From positions 186,001-250,000 of the forward strand of contig NZ_JAKWJR010000001.1 of NCBI RefSeq assembly GCF_022761125.1: 64,000 nt of DNA, read 5' to 3'. The position numbers were made by a program, and so were the translations under genes. Positions 59,665 to 64,000 of this stretch are shown one piece after another. This DNA is from Nocardioides sp. SR21. GTDB lineage: Bacteria; Actinomycetota; Actinomycetes; Propionibacteriales; Nocardioidaceae. The notes beneath the pieces were generated by a model. It did not search any database and was not told the origin of the DNA. It saw only the letters and a list, made by a program, of their open reading frames with translations. The stretch's first letter is position 1; each line of letters starts with the position of its first letter.

Positions 59665-60164
59665 CGCCGCCCGCCCCGCTGCCACAGGTGCGACTCCACC
59701 ACCGCGATCCGGGAGAGGGCCCCACGGGCGGCCTCCTCGGTCGCGGCCAGAGCGGCCGCGCCCAGCAGGCGGGTCGCGTCGTCGGAGAGCAGCGGACCGA
59801 AGCCGGCCAGGTCGGCGCGCGGCGCCGGCAGGTCGTCGTACGGCTCGGGCCGGTCGAGGAAGCCGATCGCGAGGTACCCGCCGGTGACCGACGGGTCGAG
59901 CGACTGCCAGGAGGTCCGTCGCAGCAGCACGTCGCGGTAGGCGCCGGCCTGGTAGCTCGGCTCGTCGAAAACGAACGCCCGCGCCGCGGCCACGTCCGGA
60001 ACCTCGACGACGTGCACGCTGCCGGTGAGCGTGTCGTCGTCGAGGAACGTCGGGCCGCGCGCGATCAGCTCGAAGCGGTCCATGTAGGACCAGTGCTCCT
60101 CGACCATCGCGGCGCGCAACGGCGTCGAACCGCTGCGGTCCCGGTGGTAGCAGAAGAACTGCAC
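59661..60164 (-). CDS. YCII-related domain protein
   Basis: This 167-residue protein begins MQFFCYHRDRSGSTPLRAAM and has a dimeric alpha/beta barrel of the YCII type in the first ~100 residues (EEHWSYMDRFELIARGPTFL, VHVVEVPDVAAARAFVFDEP). The C-terminal ~60 residues are less conserved helices. YCII proteins have no secure enzymatic role, although some may have dehalogenase- or dehydratase-like activity. The start lies 4 bases after the citrate synthase stop on the same strand, so the two form a unit. Confidence 0.75.
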   Translation of the reverse strand: MQFFCYHRDRSGSTPLRAAMVEEHWSYMDRFELIARGPTFLDDDTLTGSVHVVEVPDVAAARAFVFDEPSYQAGAYRDVLLRRTSWQSLDPSVTGGYLAIGFLDRPEPYDDLPAPRADLAGFGPLLSDDATRLLGAAALAATEEAARGALSRIAVVESHLWQRGGRR

Positions 60165-60168
60165 CGCG

Positions 60169-61272
60169 CTACTGGCCCCACTCCTCGCGCCAGCCCGCGA
60201 CCTCGGCGGCCGGGCGTGCCGACGGGCCGGTGTAGATCGCGGACGGGCGGATCAGCCGGCCGGTGCGCTTCTGCTCGAGGATGTGCGCCGACCAGCCGCC
60301 GGTGCGGGCGCAGGTGAACATCGACGTGAACATGTTCGCCGGCACCTCCGCGAAGTCGAGCACGATCGCGGCCCAGAACTCGACGTTCGTCTCGAGCACC
60401 CGGTCCGGGCGACGCTCGCGCAGCTCGGCCAGCGCGGCCTTCTCCAGCGCCTCGGCGACCTCGTAGCGCGGCGCGTCCAGCTCGCGCGCCGTACGCCGGA
60501 GGACGCGGGCGCGCGGGTCCTCCGCGCGGTAGACCCGGTGGCCGAAGCCCATCAGCCGCTCGCCGCTGTCGAGCAGCTCCTTGACGTAGACGCGGGCGTC
60601 GCCGCGCTGCTCGACGTCCTCGATCATGCCGAGCACGCGCGACGGGGCACCGCCGTGCAGCGGCCCGCTCATCGCGCCGATCGCGCCGGAGAACGCCGCC
60701 GCGACGTCGGCGCCGGTGGAGGTGATGACCCGCGCGGTGAACGTCGAGGCGTTCATGCCGTGCTCGGCCGCGGACGACCAGTAGGCGTCGATCGCCTTGA
60801 CGTGCTTGGGGTCCGCCTCGCCCTTCCAGCGGATCAGGAACTTCTCCGCGAGCGTCGTGCCCTCGTCGACGACCTTCTGCGGGACCACGGGCTGGTTCAG
60901 GCCGCGCGCCGACTGGGCGGCGTACGACAGCACCATGACCGCCAGCCGGCCGATGTCCTCGCGGGCCTGCTCGTCGCTGATGTCGTAGGTCTGGCCGAAC
61001 CCGAACGCCGGCGCGAGCATGGCGACGGCCGCCTGCACGTCCACGCGGACGTCACCGGTGTGCACCGGCAGGTTGTAGGGCTCGGCCGGGGAGAGGCCGG
61101 GGGTGTAGGCCCCGTCGATCAGGAGGCCCCAGACGTTCTCGAACGGCACCCGGCCGACGATGTCCTCGATGTCCACGCCCCGGTAGCGAAGGGCGGAGCC
61201 CTCCTTGTCCGGCTCGGCGATCTCGGTGGCGAAGGCGACGACGCCTTCCAGTCCATGCTGTACGTCGGTCAC
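60169..61272 (-). CDS. Citrate synthase 2 (CitA-type)
   Basis: This 367-residue citrate synthase joins acetyl-CoA and oxaloacetate. Active-site segments are GAMSGPLHGGAPSRV (His), MGFGHRVYRAEDPRARVL (His) and SMFTCARTGGWSAHILEQ (CoA/Arg). It is of the short, Gram-positive type II class, often a second isozyme in actinobacteria. The shorter GTG at 61272 (VTDVQHGLEGVVAFATEIAE) is preferred to the upstream frame start because TAGACT lies exactly 7 bases before it (leaderless). 2-Methylcitrate synthase activity cannot be excluded. Confidence 0.88.
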   Translation of the reverse strand: MTDVQHGLEGVVAFATEIAEPDKEGSALRYRGVDIEDIVGRVPFENVWGLLIDGAYTPGLSPAEPYNLPVHTGDVRVDVQAAVAMLAPAFGFGQTYDISDEQAREDIGRLAVMVLSYAAQSARGLNQPVVPQKVVDEGTTLAEKFLIRWKGEADPKHVKAIDAYWSSAAEHGMNASTFTARVITSTGADVAAAFSGAIGAMSGPLHGGAPSRVLGMIEDVEQRGDARVYVKELLDSGERLMGFGHRVYRAEDPRARVLRRTARELDAPRYEVAEALEKAALAELRERRPDRVLETNVEFWAAIVLDFAEVPANMFTSMFTCARTGGWSAHILEQKRTGRLIRPSAIYTGPSARPAAEVAGWREEWGQ

Positions 61273-61457
61273 GGTGGGGAGTCTAGATGGGCGAGTCCGA
61301 GGGGCGTGCCAGCGAGCGGCGCCCGGCGCCGCGCTGGCAAGGCGCGGGAGCGATGTCGTACCTGACCGTCCTTCGAGCGACCGCAACGCAGCCAGCGTGG
61401 ATGCCGGGCGACGCGTAGCGTGCGAGCCGTAGGACGTGGTCATCTAGGGTCGGCCGC

Positions 61458-62087
61458 ATGGACCTTGCGTCGCTGCGGGAGGAATACGGGCGTGCGGGGC
61501 TGGACGAGGGCGACCTCGCACCGGACCCGATCACGATGTTCGAGGCCTGGATGCGCGACGCGGTCGACGCCCAGCTGTACGACCCGAACGCGATGGTCGT
61601 CTCCACCGTCGGAGCCGACGGCGCACCCTCGGCACGGCTGGTGCTGCTCAAGGGCCTCGGCCCCGACGGCTTCGTGTTCTACACGAACACCCACTCCCGC
61701 AAGGGCGAGGAGCTGGCCGGCAACCCGCGGTGCGCGCTGCTGTTCCCCTGGCACCCGCTCGAGCGGCAGGTGCGCGTCGACGGCGTCGCCGAGCGGTTGC
61801 CGCAGGAGGCCGTCGAGGCGTACTTCGCGGTCCGCCCGCGCGGCTCCCAGCTCGGCGCGTGGGCGTCGCCGCAGTCGCGGGTGGTGACCCGCGACGACCT
61901 CGCGGAGGCGTACGCCGCCGCGGAGGAGCGCTACCCCGACGCGGTGCCGGTGCCGGACGAGTGGGGCGGGTACGTCGTCCGCCCCGACGCGGTGGAGTTC
62001 TGGCAGGGCCGGCCGGGGCGGATGCACGACCGGCTGCGGTACCGCCGTACCGACGGGAGCTGGGCCGTGGAGCGCCTCGCGCCGTGA
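61458..62087 (+). CDS. pdxH: Pyridoxamine 5'-phosphate oxidase
   Basis: This 209-residue FMN enzyme oxidises pyridoxamine/pyridoxine 5'-phosphate to pyridoxal 5'-phosphate. Characteristic segments are SARLVLLKGLGPDGFVFYTN, SRKGEELAGNPRCALLFPWH, RQVRVDGVAERLP, SRPRGSQLGAWASPQS-like (here VRPRGSQLGAWASPQS) and EFWQGRPGRMHDRLRYRR. TAGGGT 7 bases before the ATG indicates leaderless expression. It diverges from citrate synthase with 185 bases between starts, in which I see only the two -10 boxes. A long inverted repeat follows the stop. Confidence 0.93.
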   Translation: MDLASLREEYGRAGLDEGDLAPDPITMFEAWMRDAVDAQLYDPNAMVVSTVGADGAPSARLVLLKGLGPDGFVFYTNTHSRKGEELAGNPRCALLFPWHPLERQVRVDGVAERLPQEAVEAYFAVRPRGSQLGAWASPQSRVVTRDDLAEAYAAAEERYPDAVPVPDEWGGYVVRPDAVEFWQGRPGRMHDRLRYRRTDGSWAVERLAP

Positions 62088-62091
62088 CCTA

Positions 62092-62162
62092 TCGGGGTAG
62101 TCCCTGACGATTCCGGGGTCCCGACCGGCGTGTCGACCCCGGAAACGTCAGGGAGTACCCGA
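62092..62162. repeat. Long inverted repeat after pdxH
   Basis: TCCCTGACGATTCCGGGGTC (62101-62120) pairs with 62135-62154 at 19 of 20 positions around a 14-base loop. The outer arms TCGGGGTAG and GTACCCGA extend it further. It may end pdxH transcription, or be a structural repeat. No T tract follows. Confidence 0.75.
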
Positions 62163-62169
62163 AATGCAT

Positions 62170-62199
62170 TTGTGAGTGAGTGCTCACTCACTCTAGGCT
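62170..62199 (+). promoter_or_regulatory. tetR promoter with overlapping operator
   Basis: TTGTGA (62170-62175) and TAGGCT (62194-62199) lie 18 bases apart. A perfect 9-bp inverted repeat, GTGAGTGAG-TG-CTCACTCAC (62172-62191), occupies the spacer and part of the -35. This is a classical autorepression operator for the TetR protein encoded next. Confidence 0.75.
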
Positions 62200-62206
62200 C
62201 GCGGGC

Positions 62207-62785
62207 ATGTCACCCCGAGCCCGGCCGATGTCGCCCGAGGAGCGCCGCGCCGCGCTGACCGACGTCACCCTGCGGCTGCTGCGCGTGCACGGCCGCGACG
62301 TCACCACCCGGCAGATCGCCGAGGCCGCCGGCATCGCCGAGGGCACGGTGTTCCGGGCGTTCGCGTCGAAGGACGACCTGCTGGACGCCGCGATCTCGCG
62401 GGCGTTCGAGCCGGGGGACCTGGTCGTGCGGATCGAGGAGATCGATCCCGCGCTGCCGCTGCGCGACCGGCTGGTCGTGCTGGCCTCGATCCTGCAGCAG
62501 CGGTTCCGCGCGACGTTCGACCTGATGCAGAAGATGGGCCTGGTCCGACCGCCCGGGCACCTGCACGACTCCGCCGGCGCGGCCGCGTGGCGCGCCCGCC
62601 TCGAGGAGCTGCTGGGCGGGGTGGTCGGAGACGACGCCGACCAGCTCGCCGTACCCCTCGACCACTTCATCCACGTGTTCCGGCTGCTCACCTTCGCGGG
62701 CAGCCACGAGCACATCGCCGACGGGCGCCTGCTGACGCCCGACGAGATCGTCGACACCGTCCTCCACGGACTCGGGAGAACCTGA
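62207..62785 (+). CDS. TetR family transcriptional regulator
   Basis: This 192-residue regulator has a TetR helix-turn-helix at ~20-62 (VTLRLLRVHGRDVTTRQIAE, AAGIAEGTVFRAFASKDDLL) and a helical ligand domain. It should bind the inverted repeat in its own promoter and control itself and the ABC exporter that begins at the last base of its stop codon (TGATG). TAGGCT lies 7 bases before the ATG with no Shine-Dalgarno, so a leaderless start is likely. The ligand is probably a hydrophobic drug or lipid exported by the pump; this is inferred. Confidence 0.88.
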   Translation: MSPRARPMSPEERRAALTDVTLRLLRVHGRDVTTRQIAEAAGIAEGTVFRAFASKDDLLDAAISRAFEPGDLVVRIEEIDPALPLRDRLVVLASILQQRFRATFDLMQKMGLVRPPGHLHDSAGAAAWRARLEELLGGVVGDDADQLAVPLDHFIHVFRLLTFAGSHEHIADGRLLTPDEIVDTVLHGLGRT

Positions 62786-64000
62786 TGCTGACCCGCTTGC
62801 TGCGCGAGCGCCTCGCGCCGTACAAGACCTGGATCGCGCTCGTGGTGCTGTTCCAGTTCCTCGGCGTCGTCGCGATGCTGTACCTGCCCAGCCTGAACGC
62901 CGACATCATCGACAAGGGCATCGCCACCGGCGACACGGACTTCATCCTGCGCACCGGCGCCGAGATGCTCGCGATCTCGTTCGGCCAGATCATCTGCTCG
63001 GTCTTCGCCGTCTGGTTCGGGGCTCGGACGGCGATGTCGTTCGGCCAGGACATCCGCATCTCGCTGTTCCGGCGGGTCGGGACGTTCTCGACGCGCGAGG
63101 TCCAGCAGTTCGGGGCGCCGTCGCTCATCACCCGCAGCACGAACGACGTGCAGCAGGTGCAGATGCTGGTGCTGATGGCCTGCACCATCGCCGTCCAGTC
63201 GCCGATCATGATGGTCGGCGGCGTGATCATGGCGCTGCGCGAGGACAGCGGCCTCGGCTGGATCGTCGTGGTCGCGGTGCCGGCGCTGTTCCTCTGCGTC
63301 GGGTTCGTGGTGAGCCGGATGGTCCCGAGCTTCCGGGTGATGCAGGCCCGCATCGACGAGGTGAACCGGGTGCTGCGCGAGCAGATCTCCGGCATCCGCG
63401 TGGTGCGCGCGTTCGTGCGCGAGCCCCACGAGGCCAAGCGGTTCGGGAAGGCGAACGACGACCTGACCGACGTCGCGATCAGCGCCGGGCGGTGGATGGC
63501 GACGATGTTCCCGCTGGTGATGCTGGTGCTCAACGTCTCCAGCGTCGCGGTGATCTGGTTCGGCGGCCACCGCATCGACAACGGCGAGATGATGCCGGGC
63601 GCGATGACGGCGTTCCTGTCGTACCTGATGCAGATCCTGATGTCGGTGATGATGGCGACGTTCATGTTGATCCAGATTCCGCGGGCGGCCGTCTGCGGTG
63701 ACCGGATCGCCGAGGTGCTCGACACGAGGACGTCCGTCGAGCCGTCGGCCGAGCCCGTGACGCCGGACCCGTCGCTGCGCGGGCACCTCTCGTTCGACGG
63801 GGTCACGTTCGCGTACCCCGGCGCCGAGGAGCCGGTCCTGTCCGACGTGTCCTTCGAGGCGCGGCCCGGGCAGGTGGTCGCGGTCATCGGCTCCACCGGC
63901 GCCGGCAAGACCACGCTGGTCAACCTGGTGCCGCGGCTGTTCGACGCGACGTCGGGATCGGTGCGGGTCGCCGGCCAGGACGTGCGCGACCTCGACCCCG
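62785..64000 (+). CDS. ABC exporter half-transporter, truncated by window end
   Basis: About 405 residues are visible. The N-terminal six-span exporter domain starts LLRERLAPYKTWIALVVLFQ and includes the conserved loop SFGQDIRISLFRRVGTFSTR and VNRVLREQISGIRVVRAFVR. The ATPase domain starts at ~335 (GHLSFDGVTFAYPGAEEPVL) with Walker A GSTGAGKTT. The signature and Walker B lie beyond base 64000. It belongs to the MsbA/LmrA-like type IV exporters that often form heterodimers with a second half-transporter encoded next. The start overlaps the tetR stop by one base. Confidence 0.88.
   Translation, partial: MLTRLLRERLAPYKTWIALVVLFQFLGVVAMLYLPSLNADIIDKGIATGDTDFILRTGAEMLAISFGQIICSVFAVWFGARTAMSFGQDIRISLFRRVGTFSTREVQQFGAPSLITRSTNDVQQVQMLVLMACTIAVQSPIMMVGGVIMALREDSGLGWIVVVAVPALFLCVGFVVSRMVPSFRVMQARIDEVNRVLREQISGIRVVRAFVREPHEAKRFGKANDDLTDVAISAGRWMATMFPLVMLVLNVSSVAVIWFGGHRIDNGEMMPGAMTAFLSYLMQILMSVMMATFMLIQIPRAAVCGDRIAEVLDTRTSVEPSAEPVTPDPSLRGHLSFDGVTFAYPGAEEPVLSDVSFEARPGQVVAVIGSTGAGKTTLVNLVPRLFDATSGSVRVAGQDVRDLDP

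Overview
This window is chromosomal DNA from a high-GC actinobacterium. The best match is the Nocardioidaceae (Nocardioides-like), judged from GC-rich codon use, frequent GTG/TTG starts, 4-base ATGA/GTGA overlaps inside operons, TANNNT -10 boxes placed 6-8 bases before start codons, and the dispersed CTCGACCACCGG-type intergenic repeats. The genus is an inference. I see no prophage, transposase, integrase or CRISPR array.

Region 1 (1-6.8 kb) is a core block: adenosine deaminase (cut by the window edge) and a type Ic aspartate aminotransferase on the minus strand, then tRNA-Trp, secE, nusG, rplK, rplA, an L10-leader element, rplJ and rplL. Clear hairpin terminators follow nusG, rplA and rplL.

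Region 2 (7-18.1 kb) is a complete mce lipid-transport operon sitting between rplL and rpoB: ATPase mceG, two YrbE permeases, mceA-mceF and two Mce-associated membrane proteins. The last of these has a J-like domain that lacks HPD. Almost every junction is a 4-base overlap.

Region 3 (18.1-26.5 kb) is rpoB-rpoC, bracketed by two inverted copies of a ~210-base repeat whose 52-base core differs at one position.

Region 4 (26.6-33 kb) holds two tandem paralogous secreted IPT/TIG proteins with matching 5' leaders, a DUF4232 secreted protein, a MenJ-type menaquinone reductase and a tandem Nudix protein.

Region 5 (32.3-42.4 kb, minus strand) is the most unusual part. It is a tightly overlapping seven-gene operon with an upstream GH5 glycosidase. 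Its key gene encodes a GT2 glycosyltransferase with N-terminal GspE/MshEN-type domains. With it are a GT-C-like membrane protein, a Pro/Glu-repeat coiled-coil protein, two lipoproteins (one PstS-like) and a secreted protein. I propose an envelope or extracellular glycan synthesis system that may respond to c-di-GMP.

Region 6 (42.4-50.2 kb) carries a hydroxyacid-oxoacid transhydrogenase paired with an FAD/Fe-S D-2-hydroxyacid dehydrogenase, a 27-residue membrane microprotein, a METTL25-like methyltransferase, a membrane-anchored secreted protein, topoisomerase IB and a macrodomain protein.

Region 7 (50.2-55.7 kb) has two large secreted metzincin-type metalloproteases. Both have a CTCAAG-N15-(G/A)CCGA(T/A)AG promoter that looks like a FliA/WhiG (sigma-28 family) site, which suggests a motility- or development-linked regulon. 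A small lipoprotein diverges from the second.

Region 8 (55.7-64 kb) includes serC, a zinc-ribbon membrane protein, a GNAT, a methyltransferase, an ASCH-like protein, an M15-like peptidase, a YCII protein, citrate synthase 2, pdxH, and a TetR-ABC exporter pair truncated by the window end. Many of these genes look leaderless.
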